Assembly: GCF_000006565.2 (NCBI RefSeq)
Contig: NC_031479.1
Coordinates: 3,064,289-3,128,288, forward strand
Length of the DNA: 64,000 nt
DNA from: Toxoplasma gondii ME49
Taxonomy: Eukaryota > Apicomplexa > Conoidasida > Eucoccidiorida > Sarcocystidae
Direction: 5' to 3'
Under the pieces are notes generated by a model. That model ran no database searches. It was given only the letters and a program-made list of their open reading frames with translations, and had not been told where the DNA came from. This document shows, in pieces, positions 24,598 through 44,040 of the stretch. The stretch's first letter is position 1. Each line of letters opens with the position of its first letter. A program made the translations under genes and the position numbers.

Positions 24598-24685
24598 TAT
24601 ATATAAATATATATAATATCTGTAATATCTATTTATATATAATATCCTATATATATATATAGATAGATAGATATATATAATATGC
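24598..24685 (+). repeat. AT-rich / GATA microsatellite, intergenic
   Basis: ATATA and TAATAT blocks followed by TAGATAGATAGATATATATA. Confidence 0.8.
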
Positions 24686-25435
24686 GTATGTACTTGTGTC
24701 GATTGCCAATTTCATACAATACAACGCTTCCTTTATACGCATAGATTCGTTCGCTTAGAGCAGCTCGTGTATGTGAGTATGCCTATGCGTATCCATGTGC
24801 GCAGGAGGAAAGTAGCAGTGAGCACTGACAACTATACGCATGTGTATATATATACCTACATCTCTGAGAATGGGCCGTCTCTGTACTCCAACACATACGC
24901 ATTTCCGGCTTATGCATACAGATGCAGAGACACCTTTAGCTCGATGCTTCAAGTGCAGATGCATGCAGAGAAGAACACTCGCTTCTCTTTCAAGAAAACA
25001 AGTTCGTGGATCCGCGAGAAGAATGAACGTTGTCTCTCTGTCAGACGCAGAGCGAGGAATTGCAGAAGAGAAACGCCTCCCGTTCTCTCAGAAAAAAGAA
25101 AGGCGAGGAAGGACAAGAGTCGAACAAAGAAACCTGAACGAGTTATCGTGAGCTGGAAGAGTTGGAGTGAAACTCAGACAGACTCAGTTTGACATCTTTT
25201 ATTTGATTTAAGAAGAACCTTTTTGCTCTTCCTCTTTCTACTTCTCTCCTCTCTTCTTCCTCTCAGTTTCGCTTCTCGCCATTAGTCTGTCTCTCACCTT
25301 CCTCCGCCTTTCTCTCCTCTCTTCCCCACTGTCTCCATCGCGTAAAAGGTAAAGCATCTACAGTACCTCGTGCGAATACCTTTTCTCTCTCCACCACCGT
25401 GCGGTGTTGACGCCACCTGAGGTCGTGTTGCCTAA

Positions 25436-25470
25436 GTGAAGGAACCGCTCTCCTTAAGAGCGGTTCCTCA
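25436..25470. other. Near-perfect inverted repeat (hairpin)
   Basis: The left arm GTGAAGGAACCGCTCT pairs with the right arm AGAGCGGTTCCTCAC around a 4-5 base loop. The only defect is one extra A in the left arm, giving about 15 paired bases. It stands alone in non-coding DNA, about 1.8 kb upstream of the coiled-coil gene start and 2.7 kb upstream of SRP54. It could be a structured RNA element, a protein-binding palindrome, or the scar of a small inverted duplication. Confidence 0.7.
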
Positions 25471-27731
25471 CGTCCAGGCCAAGAACTTGATGCAACTCTC
25501 GTGCATCGTCTGACAGTGCTTGTTCAGAACAAGCATAGAACGTATCCGGTAACAAAGGAAAGTCAGTATCTAAGCGAATAAGGAAGAGAGCAAATTTGGT
25601 GGAATAATACTGCTTGCAGGAGTCGAGAAGTACACGCCTAGACGCTGAAAATGACGAACAAAGTCTGTATCTAAACCGGTTCCACAGATTCTTGTGACAA
25701 TTGTCGCGCGGTTCTGCATCACTTTCTGACGCTCTCTGACTGTGTACTGTTTCTGTCACACAATGGAAGCAAAGAGAAAAACGTCTCTGCGCCTTCGTAG
25801 AAACACAGGTCCCTCCATGAAGCTCGGAAAAACACACGTTTGTTTTGCACTCTTAACTGACTGTTTGGTGTCTTGTATCTTCGGAGATTGCTATCTGTAC
25901 GTTTTGTGGTCTCAGGGGCGCCTTTTCGCTGCGTCTTGTTGTGTAGAGGACGCTGGTCTGTGCACGGCGACGCCAGACTGTCCAGGAACTGGAAACCGGG
26001 CGAAGTTGCCGGAGCAGTGAACGCTTTTTCGCAATTCAGGCCGTGGAGGAGCAGTGAAAGACGAACGTGCGGGTTCGAAAAGGATCTCGGAGCGAAAGGA
26101 AATGCGCGGAAAACGAAGCGTCGAGGCGTTGCTTCTGTCTGTTTCGCGCTCGGCCGTCTGGCGGTGGCGACAGTCCGGTGTACATACACCTGATTTCGAC
26201 GTAAACGCTTCACAGGAACTTCACTTCCCTGCTCACACCACCACAGATGAGTCGCTGTGTGTTTGCCCATCCTGATGCGTGCACAAATTTATACGTATCT
26301 GTTCAAGAGCGTTTAAGGTCTACGGGAAGGACCCACTGGACTTTCATCGAGGAGGCAAGTGTGGATCTTGACCAGATTCGACGTCGTTGATTTCCTGCAA
26401 CACCTGCGAGTGAAAAGTTTCCACGCGTCATCTCATCGCGCTGGTTGCCGTACCACCACTAAAGACATGTATGTCTGTATATATACAAAGTGTATTTGGG
26501 CCGCAGTGCGACACATGCAGCCGAGCCGTTCATGTGCATGTGTATGTGGCTGAGGTTCCGTCTGCGAATTTCTGTTAGAGTGTGAGCGGCATGTGCATGT
26601 GACAGTTTATTTTTTATGTAGCGTTTCGGGGAATTCGCTTGTTGCCAGACACCTCGAAGTTGGAGAGATCTTCGTCGTGCGCCAGCCATCACTCAGGTTT
26701 TTTGAGGACGACGGACGGTCCGGCCTTTTTTCTCAACCCACGCATGCACTTTCGCTTCGTCTGGCCGGTAGCTCGCGGCCCGTGTCGCAAGAAGGTCGAC
26801 TGTGACTTTTTCTTTTCGTCGAATTGCGCATGTCCTCGTTTTTTTTGTGTGTGTTTCTGCGAAGGCGCCTTCGTTCTGCTGCTCGTTCACCTCGTCACCC
26901 TCACCTCTCGACAAGCGCACGCGAGAGGGAGGGGAGAAAGTTTGGATTTTGCGCTCCCTAAGTTTCCTTTTTCCTCCTTCTGCAAGGTCGGCTCTGCGAT
27001 GCCTGCGCATTCATCTTTCTCCGCAGCCAGCTGTTGCTCTGCGCCTCTTCCCCTCGTCGTTTTCCTCTCGCGGTCCATGCTCGGCCTCCCTGTCTCGGCC
27101 GGTGCTGCCTGCTTGTTCGTCTCCCGCTTCGCCTTCTTAGAGACTCTTTCTGGCCTCGTTTTTCTCGCCTCGCAGTGAGGCTTCTCTCCCCGTTCTACAT
27201 GATCTGCCCAGAGCGAACTGACGCGCGCACAAGTTCCCCGGAGAAGTTCTTTGCAAGCGTCTGGACCAGCCGCAGGGCAGCAAGGGGACCGAAAATTGTT
27301 TTTTTTCAGACTCCTGATGGGTTCGCTTCTTGATGAAACAGACGGCCAGAGAACAGCGAAAAAAGCTCCGAAAGAAGAAAGAAAAGGCGAGGAGAAGGCT
27401 GAGCAGTGTGCGAGACGTTCAGCGCCTCAATAGACCGAGTTTTCTGCGACGTAACAAAGTCCGGACCGCTGACTTTTCTGCGGCGAATCTCAGGAGAAAT
27501 TCACCTCGCGAGCGCGTCAAAGCGTTTCAGAGGACGTGAGACAACTGCCGCGCGACCGCAACTCGCCAACAACTGTCCTCGCTCTCTGTATCGTTCTCAT
27601 ACAGCTGACCGGTTGCTGGCTGTCGCGTCGCCTTGCCTGCTCCTCTCCTTGTCCGAGACTTGAACTTTTCCTGAGAAAGCTTTGTCCTCTGCGTCCACTC
27701 CGGAAATTCACCTTCACTTTCGCACATCCTT

Positions 27732-27739
27732 TGCATGCA
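27732..27739. promoter_or_regulatory. TGCATGCA palindrome upstream of SRP54
   Basis: It sits 472 bp upstream of the SRP54 ATG in the pyrimidine-rich leader or promoter region and matches a known ApiAP2 motif. The claim is inference only. Confidence 0.25.
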
Positions 27740-28210
27740 TTTGTCTTTCTCTTCTTCAGTGCAAACCGTTTTCGTCGCCTGCTTGCTCTCCGAGTCTCCC
27801 CGTTCCACCCGGCTTTTCTTTCCTCTTCTGTTCTCTTCGGCCTTCTCCTGTCTTCGTACGTCGTCTGACTTCTCTACGCGCTAAACTGTGAGGCTTCTTC
27901 TCTTCTCCCACTGTCGGCTTGACTCCGCGCCGCGATTTCCTTTGTGGTTGCTGTCCAGTGCTTCCCACCCCACGGAGGGCCTTTTCTCTAGCTTGCCTCT
28001 TCTCTTCTTTTTCGGATTGCCTTTTTTTACGCGTTAGGAGTCGCCTCCCTTCGTTCATTCTCGCTTCCTCCCTTTCTCTCTGTTTGACTTTCCTCTCGAG
28101 TCTTTTGCTCGTCTCCTTGCCTCTTGTCTCTCGTCTCCACGGCTGCGACCCGTCGCGCCGTCGCCTTCCTTTCGTTTCCGTTTCTTCGTTTCCTTTTATT
28201 CGTTGCCGAG

Positions 28211-36440
<8,230 letters not shown>

Positions 36441-37434
36441 TACTGAAGAAGGCAGACGAAGGAGAAGGAGAAGACGAAGAGGCCGACGCAGAAGAAGAAG
36501 AGGGAGGAGGAAAGAGGAGGAAAGACGAAGGAGACGACGGGGGAAGGAGGGAGAAGAGAGGGGGAAATGAGAAGAAAGAGAAACGGAAAAAGACCAAGGA
36601 GAAGTGACATGGAGAGAAGAAAAGGGAGAAGAAGAGGAAGGGAGAAGAAGAGGAAGGGAGAGAACAAGAAAACGGCAATGAAGGATAATAATGGAGAACA
36701 GGCGGTCTCCCAAGCTGGAGGGGTGCGAGACGGTGCTGAGAGGAGGCAGAGATGTGCAGCGGGGAGAGAGGACAGATGTCTGATGCACGCGTTCTATTTT
36801 TATTGTCCTGGTTTCTTGTTGGCGACGTATGCGTGTATCGAGGGGCTCTGGTCAACTTCGTTTTCCTCGACTGTTCGTTTCCCTTTTGTGAAGACAAACG
36901 CCATCCTTCGTCCCTGTTTCTACGAGCGTGTGCTCTTGCTCGTTTGACTCTTTTCGTTCTTCGAGATATCTGCAGGTTCCCTTCTCTTTGTGCTTCATGG
37001 GGCGCATCACTGTTTCGTCTCTTCTTCGCTTCACCCCCGTTTCCCTCTCGAGCGCTCGCCTTTCAGAGCCTTCGTCTGAATTTCCTGTCCTAACCAGTTC
37101 GGCACTGTTTGTGTCGCTTCGAGCAAATGCAGAGACCCTCTTTCGAGGTAAATACTCATGTTTGCTTGCCACGCACTTCCTGCGCTGGTGACCTCTGCAA
37201 AACAGGTCCTCACCGTCACAACAGGCCCTCGCTCCGTCGCCGGCTTATATTAGGAAAACCCCTGGAACTCGGCGTCAGAGACGAAATTCCGAACTACTCG
37301 TGCGACTGGGGGAACAAAGTTGTTTCCCAGCGAGTCTTCGTTTTCCGTGGCGAGGCTCACAAGCGCCTTCTTGTCGAATATTTCTTGAGGACTATCGTTA
37401 GACGTTTTTTCCACATGTGCGCACACATTCTCGC

Positions 37435-37465
<31 letters not shown>

Positions 37466-38769
37466 CGTAAATATATATGAACAGTGACATCAGCGTTCAT
37501 GGGTGTCCGTGAATCTGCGTGTGCGTACGCCTTTGCCATTTGTCGTGTATCTGCCGCCAGAGTTTTCCGTTCTTTTGCAACCTCTGTGTTTCACATTTTT
37601 TCATCGCAGCCGATCGCGGTTTTGATGTGTCAGCATCTGTCGAGTAGATGCACGCACATGGAAACGACACTGGATCTTTCCGACTCAGAAGAAAAACGTT
37701 CCATTTTCCAGTGTCGGAGAAAACCGAGCCGCCAGGAACGCGCGGCGCGTGGCTAGCAGGCTTTCGGTGGCTGCGCGCTTCGCTGCCTGCCTCGAAAGAA
37801 ACCGCTAAAAATTTGTTTCGGGAGGAGAGCTACGCCTCTGCTGAAGATCGATGAGGCAATGGCAAGTGGGCGTCTCGGTTTTTCGGCTACACTGCAACTG
37901 CAGGGTGTAAACATATTGAAGTCAATCAGACGTCCCAAAAATGGTAGTAAAAATAGCTGTCACTCCAGTTGTACAGTACGCGGTTTACGTGAACTGGCAT
38001 ACACAAAAAAAAAGTCACCGCAGGCGTACTCAAAAAGACTGTTGACTAAGGCTCTCTGTGCTTAGTTGCACGCATCTTCAGAACAACCGCTCTGGAAGGA
38101 CCCTTCGGCCAAGTGTCAAAATTCAGAGGTAGTTTGGTTTCCTTTTCCAGCCACAAGAAGGCACTTCGTAACGCCTCAGCAAAAACGGTGGTGATTGGAG
38201 AGACAATCCTCTGTGTGGCTAGGGTAAATAAGCTTCACTGCCTTTGGTCATTCGAGACGTCGATGACACAAATACTAACAGGCCACCGTTTCGGGATGAA
38301 CTATTCACTTGGAGAGGCTGCGAGTGAGACGCGAGTCCCCAGAGGAAAGTTGGAACGGAGACACGGCGAACAGATCTAGCGGAGAACGGCGCAGATGTAT
38401 CTTCCGGGAAAGGGATTTTGTAACTTGAATCAGAGAATATGCGAAGTCTAAAGTACGAGAGACATCCACACATACGCATAAAACAAGAAAGGCTAGTACA
38501 CATGCTGCTGTATACATCCTTCACCAAAACAACCCCGCCGTTCTCATATACTTTTCACATCTATACATACATATAAGTGTATGTATCAGAATCTGTACAT
38601 ACATCTAAGTGTATGTGTCACAGCACTCCCATATACACTCCCATATATATATATATATATATGTTTATATGTAAATGTGCCGGTATTCTTTTTGTCTTCC
38701 TGGAGAAGCTCGAGAAGAGTGGTGTCTCTCGTGGAGCATTGTTCATTCCTGTGGCGCCAGCTGGCGGCG
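36441..38769. other. Convergent spacer after SRP54; no gene seen
   Basis: The plus strand is GA-rich to about 36700, the SRP54 3' UTR side. A TA tract lies at 37438-37462 and another at 38646-38665. Open frames here are short and lack family signals. Confidence 0.5.
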
Positions 38770-40065
38770 TCAGACGAGACTTTTGGGGGGCCCCGCAGAG
38801 AACAGCGCCAGCCAGAGCGAGGGAACCTGGCGAAGAGCGACCTGGCGCGTTTGCTTCTCTGAGAAAAGTTTTTCCTTCCCCGCCTCTGCAGACAGCAGAG
38901 ACGACTCAACTGTGTGCGCGTCCCCAGAAGAGCGCAGAAGAGTGTGCCGACTCTCTCGTCGCGCGACTTCTGCCTCTTCGGCGAACGACAGGATTCCAAA
39001 ATCGTTTTGCGATTGATTCCCGAGGTGTCTATACACCCGAGGCAGCGCGAGAGTGCACGGCATGGCCTGGGCAGAAACGACAGTTGCATTTTTTTTGGTG
39101 AGATTTTTCACAGGTTTTTCGCCGGTCGGCTTATCCGCGAATTGCGCGCCGGTGCATGCAGAGTCTCTCCGCGTGTTTTGCACTGATTTCCGGGGAAGAC
39201 TTCTGCGCTTGCGGACTTTTCGCTCGCAGACTCCATCGGCGTTTCCTCTTTTCACGATTTCTGTGGCCAGCAAGGAACCCGCGGAGCCAGGCGTCGCGCG
39301 TGTCTCAGCGACTGGGCCGATTTCTCTTTTCGCTGAGATGCCCCTGCGCAGCAGCGCGCGCAACCGCGGGTCTTTTTTGCGACATTTCCGGAATTCCCTG
39401 GCGGCCATTTCGGCTTCGTCTGCTTCTTTGCGCCTCCTCTTTTCCCTAAGCATCATCCGCAGGCCCCAGCGGCGCCTCGCGCGCATCTGCAATCCCGAGT
39501 CCCCGGCTCTGCATGCGCTCGCGCTCAGGGGGTGAGAGATCACGACACTTGGCCTTTCTGCGTGCTCAGATTCGCGGACGCGTCTGCGCGCCTTTTTGCG
39601 CCTGTTTCCTGCCTCCTCAATTCTCCTCTTTTGATTTTTTCGGAGGACCTCTCGGAGCCCTCGTCTCTGCGCCTCGCCAACGCGCTCTGCAAGCCATGCC
39701 GTGGCCGCTCGCAGACAAACCGGGTCATCCCAGTCCAGTTTTTTCGCAAAGAGACGCTCGGAGACAAGGTGCACTACTTTTTTAGTGCCTGTTCCTCTCT
39801 CCGCATAGCTGGCCTCTGTTGGACTCCTCCTGAGTCGCCGAAAAAAAGCCAAAGGGCGACGAACGCAGCGGCAGCCAGCCCAGGTCTCCGCTCGCGCTCT
39901 TCTCCGCGAAAGTATGACGCCACATGCAGCACACCAGAGTGCGGCTTCCACGAAGGATCTCGATCAGGCACCCGACAATCCCTTCAGATTTCAAGAGACA
40001 TAACAATCTGGCGCCAAACACTCTCCTCTGTTCCCTCATCCTCTTGTGACATGATATATGCATAT

Positions 40066-40099
<34 letters not shown>

Positions 40100-40571
40100 C
40101 CTTATGTTTGTCTACGTACGTATTTGCGTCTGTGAGCTTGTGTAAACATGCTTAAGTGTTTGAATGTTTTTCTTTCGGTGGTTGTTGATCTCGCGCAAAG
40201 ACGTGAGGCGCTTGTTTTTCCAATTTCGCTCCGGAAAAGAAAGTGACGAAGTGTGTGGCTGCGCCCTCCTTTTTCATGGGGACCGCATGTTGGACGACGA
40301 ACGGACTGTTCCTTCACCCTTGCGAAAGCGTTTCCTTTTCTCTCCAGTTAAAGCTTTTCATGCGTGCGCCTCCATGCATGGTCATCCCTCTATGCATATT
40401 TGCGCACCTGCATGCGTATGCGTAGAGATCTGTATAAATGGGGCAACACTGAAGAAACTGCTCAGAGGTTTCCTCTCGGTGCTCTCTGTGTTCTGATTGG
40501 TGAAGGAGGCTTTTGATGTCTGAACGGAGCAGACAGAGGCGCTTCGTAATTGGCGCGACAGTGACTGCCAT
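38770..40571 (-). CDS. Unrecognised Arg/Lys-rich protein, tentative two-exon model (407 aa)
   Basis: The solid part is a 1.1-kb open frame on the minus strand ending with TGA at 38770. It has no ATG at its head but starts near a good acceptor with a pyrimidine tract (exon from 39829). A first exon that fits is ATG at 40571 to a GT at 40407 (phase 2), giving join(38770-39829, 40408-40571). The phase match has a one-in-three chance of being accidental and the donor (gtgcgc) is weak. The protein is very basic, with Arg/Lys clusters such as NQKRRIEEAGNRRKKARRR that could be nuclear localisation or RNA-binding segments, and a more ordinary stretch around KLDWDDPVCLRAATAWLAER. No known domain is visible. 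Its model start lies 348 bp from the divergent zinc-ribbon gene, consistent with a shared promoter. It could still be a chance open frame in GC-rich DNA. Confidence 0.4.
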
Positions 40572-40918
40572 GAAGGTTCACAGCGCCAAGGAGAGCAGAC
40601 ACGCTTAGCAGCGCATTTCACTCCCGTTCGTCAGGAAAATTCAGAACATCCCGCATCTGAACATCGCACAGACACCTCAGAACCCATTGGCCTTTGCCTC
40701 GCCTTTCTCCCTGTCCCTTGTCCTCTCTCTTCTGCGCATGCATCGCCGCTGCCTGGACTCGCCGGAGGGTGCACCAGGGCCTCTGCGTCGTTTCTTCACA
40801 TATTGCTTTTTCTCGCTCTCGCGTGGATGTTCTGCGAGAGCCTCTCTCCATAGTGGTTCTTCATCTCGAGCTCGAAGGCGTTGCAACGTGCCGTCTTCGT
40901 TCGCTGCTGTCTATCAAA
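40572..40918. other. Short divergent upstream region
   Basis: A 347-bp region between the tentative Arg-rich gene and the zinc-ribbon gene, pyrimidine-rich on the plus strand toward the ATG at 40919. No specific motif can be assigned. Confidence 0.35.
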
Positions 40919-42958
40919 ATGTCAGGCGCTCCGTCCTTGGACGCTGCACTTCCTGACAGCGACGCCGCCCCAGAACGTCGAGAGTCCATCTGCGGCGATC
41001 CAACAAACGGTTTGCCTTGTTCTTCTTCTTCGTCTTCCTCTTCTTCATCCTCTTCTTCCTGTGCGTTTCCGTCTTCTTCCTGTGCGTCTCCGTCTTCTTC
41101 CTGCGCGTCTCCGTCTTCTTCCTCTTGTTCTTCTTCTCTAGGTCCGTCTGAGCTTCTGTCTGCTTCGTCTGTCGTTGTGGAGGAGAGTCAGTCTCCCGAG
41201 GGCGTTTCGGCGCGGACTGCAGAGGGAAACAGATGCAGCGCGCCGGCCGCGCGCGGGAGAGAACAAGAGAAAGCCGCTGCCAGAGGTTGCCGCAGACCCG
41301 GGCGACGGAGGGGACGGAGGCCGCGGGAAGAGACCGAGCCTTGCATGGAGGGAGGAGCGAAGAAAAGTCACAAAACCAATAATGCATGCGTTAGGGAGGG
41401 CGAGAGGGGAGCGCAACGGAGTGGCGGCGAAGGAGAATACGGCGGCGCTCTGACGAACGAGGCGTCCAGGGCGGGGACGCCATTCGCACGTGGAGAGAGA
41501 CATGAAGAAGGTGCAGGAAGAGGCCCGGAGGAGACATCTGTGCCCCCGCTGCAGAGTACCGCGCCTCAGCGTGTAGTAAACGAGGGAGCTGGTTCTTCTT
41601 CGTGTTCTTCTGTCTGTGTTGGGGAGAGTTTGGGAAGGTCTCTCGTCGCTGCTGAAGAGGCCACAGAGGAAAGAGTCGAGGCCCCGTCTCGTGAGCTTCC
41701 CAACGCTTCTGTAAACCGCAAAGGAGCGCTTCGAGAAGCAGGCAATGTTCTTGAAACGTTGCGTGCTTCTCCACCTACACCTTCGTCCTCAGCTTCGTTC
41801 TCTTCTGTTGCTTCGTCTGCGTCGTCGGCCCCCCTCCCGGATGTGAGTCTCTCTTCCTCTGCTCTGCCTTCTGCTCCTATGCGCGCGGATTCTCGGACTT
41901 CTCTTGGGCTGGGTCAGTCCGTCGCGGGGCGCCCTCACACGCCTCTCGTGCCTGCTGATCTTCAACCGTCAATCATTGCAGCGGACGAGATGCGGCGCAT
42001 GCTGCTTCTGGAGTACAAAGTTCAGCAAGTGTCTCCTCTGGCGTCCGCGCTGTCTCCGCGACTCGGCCACCGCGTCTCTCGCCTTCGAAGTTCTTCCCTG
42101 TGGCCTCCCCCCCGCGAGGTTGAGGATTCGCGGCTTCGTTTGGCGTCCTTCGCTGACACTCCAGGCGCGCTGTCGGACCTCGACCTCGGCCTGGACGCCG
42201 ACGAAGTCCATGTGCTCCCCTCGCTCGCGTCCCTGTCGCTGAAGGAAGCAACGGTCACGCGAACAGGCCCGGCCGTCAGCGTCCTCGCAGACGTTGACAT
42301 CGCTCGCTTGCTCAGTCGACGTCTCCGGATCACCGCGCGAGGCCCGAAGACCGCTGGCCACCGCGGCGCCTCGCCGCCGTCCTCCCCCTGTTCGCCGCTC
42401 CGCGGACCTGGCCGAGGTGTGGGTGTCTATACATCTGGTCTATCAGGTCCGGAGCTAGAAGGCGCGGAGGCGGAGCCGGTGGACCGGGACTTCGCAGAGG
42501 GCCTGCGGGGACAGGCCGCGGCGGGCGACTGTCGCCGGGCCTTTCTCTGGGGGTCAGGGGGGTCGCCGGCGGCTCTGGAGGCGGCAACCGGAGAGCTGTC
42601 GAGACGAGGGAGGAAGCGGAAGAGAGCTGTGGCGTTGCTCGACAAGCTGCAGATTCTCAGGTGTCTGAACTGCGGCGAAGTAGCGCGTGGCGGCTACAAA
42701 TTCGGCGACTACGTGATCTGCAGGTGCTGCGGCGAGAACAACTTCGTGGTCGTTCGCGAGTGGAGCCCAAGCGGAGACGCGACCGCGGTCGGAAGGCCCG
42801 CCGGAGGAGACAGGCCTGCGGGCCCTGGCCCCGACGCATGCGACGCGAAGCGGGAAGTGAACGGCTTGGAGAGACAGGGCGACATGGGTGGAAAGGCGCT
42901 CGGCAGCGACGACAGCTCCAGCGAGGACGAGGTGCGACACCCGATGTTTGAGTTTTAG
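40919..42958 (+). CDS. Ser-rich protein with C-terminal zinc ribbon (single exon, 679 aa)
   Basis: The frame is open for 75 codons upstream, but ATG at 40919 has the good context tcaaaATG and begins a typical acidic N-terminus. Residues about 30-75 are nearly pure Ser, with a degenerate 21-bp repeat coding for CASPSSS units. A long charged, low-complexity region follows to about 340. A more ordered part (about 345-490) includes an Arg/Leu-rich segment and an acidic helix-like stretch. Near the C-terminus is a four-Cys zinc ribbon, C582-x2-C585-x15-C601-x2-C604, directly after a basic segment (about 560-580). The protein ends with an acidic Ser tract suited to casein kinase 2. Zinc ribbons of this size occur in transcription, RNA and ubiquitin factors, but I cannot place this one. 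The absence of introns contrasts with most neighbours. Confidence 0.82.
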   Translation: MSGAPSLDAALPDSDAAPERRESICGDPTNGLPCSSSSSSSSSSSSSCAFPSSSCASPSSSCASPSSSSCSSSLGPSELLSASSVVVEESQSPEGVSARTAEGNRCSAPAARGREQEKAAARGCRRPGRRRGRRPREETEPCMEGGAKKSHKTNNACVREGERGAQRSGGEGEYGGALTNEASRAGTPFARGERHEEGAGRGPEETSVPPLQSTAPQRVVNEGAGSSSCSSVCVGESLGRSLVAAEEATEERVEAPSRELPNASVNRKGALREAGNVLETLRASPPTPSSSASFSSVASSASSAPLPDVSLSSSALPSAPMRADSRTSLGLGQSVAGRPHTPLVPADLQPSIIAADEMRRMLLLEYKVQQVSPLASALSPRLGHRVSRLRSSSLWPPPREVEDSRLRLASFADTPGALSDLDLGLDADEVHVLPSLASLSLKEATVTRTGPAVSVLADVDIARLLSRRLRITARGPKTAGHRGASPPSSPCSPLRGPGRGVGVYTSGLSGPELEGAEAEPVDRDFAEGLRGQAAAGDCRRAFLWGSGGSPAALEAATGELSRRGRKRKRAVALLDKLQILRCLNCGEVARGGYKFGDYVICRCCGENNFVVVREWSPSGDATAVGRPAGGDRPAGPGPDACDAKREVNGLERQGDMGGKALGSDDSSSEDEVRHPMFEF

Positions 42959-43581
42959 CCAGAGAAAGGAGAAGACCGAGAATCGAGGAGCGAGAGGCCA
43001 GACGAGATGAAGATGAGGGAGGCTGGGGAACGGAAAAGAGAGGCATAGGCGACAGAGGAAGAGAGGAAGACGAGAGAACACAGAAGATAAGTGATGAGGG
43101 AAAGGACAGATGAAGGGCGGACCGATAGAAAAGCGTCGGAACCGGGGGAACATGCAGAGAAGAATCCACACGCCGGCCGGAGAGCTAGGAGGTCGACAAA
43201 CGGCCGGTGAAAGCATGAGGACGACACAACCGAGTCAGAGAGACAAGAATGCTTGAAAGCGAAACGGCCAACGAAGGAACAGAGTCCTCGCCGTTCTGAG
43301 TTCGTCCGAGAAACAAGAGAGAGGAATACGCCGAAAAGCGAGATGGTGAAGCTATATCCTCGAATCTTCTGGACGACACCCTCGACGTTCTATTATTTTC
43401 CATTCGGCTCCGTCTTCTCTGACTCTACACAGAGCCCAAAGGGAAACTGACGACTCAAACTGAGTTCGAGGCCAAACGACGCCGCATGCTGACGCAAAAG
43501 ATATATCTACATCTAAATCGGCTGTGGAGGGAGTAACAACCCTGCGCACTTTCCTCCATGGCGATCTGTGCATATACAGAA

Positions 43582-43613
<32 letters not shown>

Positions 43614-43705
43614 GTATATATGTATATATATATATATATATTGCGGAGGCATCCGTATTCATGTGCGTGGTCGTGCATGGATACATATGTCTCTCTCTCT
43701 ATATG

Positions 43706-43756
<51 letters not shown>

Positions 43757-44006
43757 TGTCGGCGGCAGAGGTGTAGGACAGTGTAGAGTGAGTCTCTGTT
43801 GTCTGCCGCGTTTGCCATTTTTCTCCGTGTCAGAAAGAGCTCGCTGAAAACCGTGCAGCAGGGCCTTAAGAGCGCAAGTTTTGTTTTGATCTCGAACAAG
43901 ACAACCGCACACTCGAGCAGACGCCGTCAAAAACTGCGCATACACAGCGCGAACGCCCAATTACAATCTATATATATATATATAGAGAGAGAGAACGATG
44001 TACACA

Positions 44007-44040
<34 letters not shown>

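Larger units (their letters stand above)
23673..28210. other. Divergent intergenic region, coiled-coil gene / SRP54
   Basis: The plus strand is purine-rich to about 25150 (leader side of the minus-strand gene) and pyrimidine-rich from about 26700 to 28210 (SRP54 leader side), as expected of divergent transcription units. It contains TGCATGCA at 23904-23911, 24960-24967 and 27732-27739, AT-rich and GATA repeats at 24598-24685, and a hairpin at 25436-25470. Several 100-180 codon open frames lack an ATG or a family signal. Confidence 0.5.

Noticed and set aside
25454..25837. 127-codon minus-strand frame ending in the hairpin
   Set aside because: It begins with GTG, has no acceptor tract, and shows no family signal.
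26060..26090. GGTTCGA motif as a possible tRNA B box
   Set aside because: The bases after it do not fit (AAAG rather than xxCC) and there is no A box or cloverleaf around it.
26639..27178. 180-codon plus-strand frame upstream of SRP54 rich in Phe, Leu and Cys
   Set aside because: Same leader-type composition; hydrophobic runs come from CTT/TTC tracts, and there is no ATG in good context at its head.
42554..43216. Minus-strand open frames of 170-220 codons overlapping the zinc-ribbon gene end
   Set aside because: Antisense shadows of a GC-rich exon and of its GA-rich 3' UTR.
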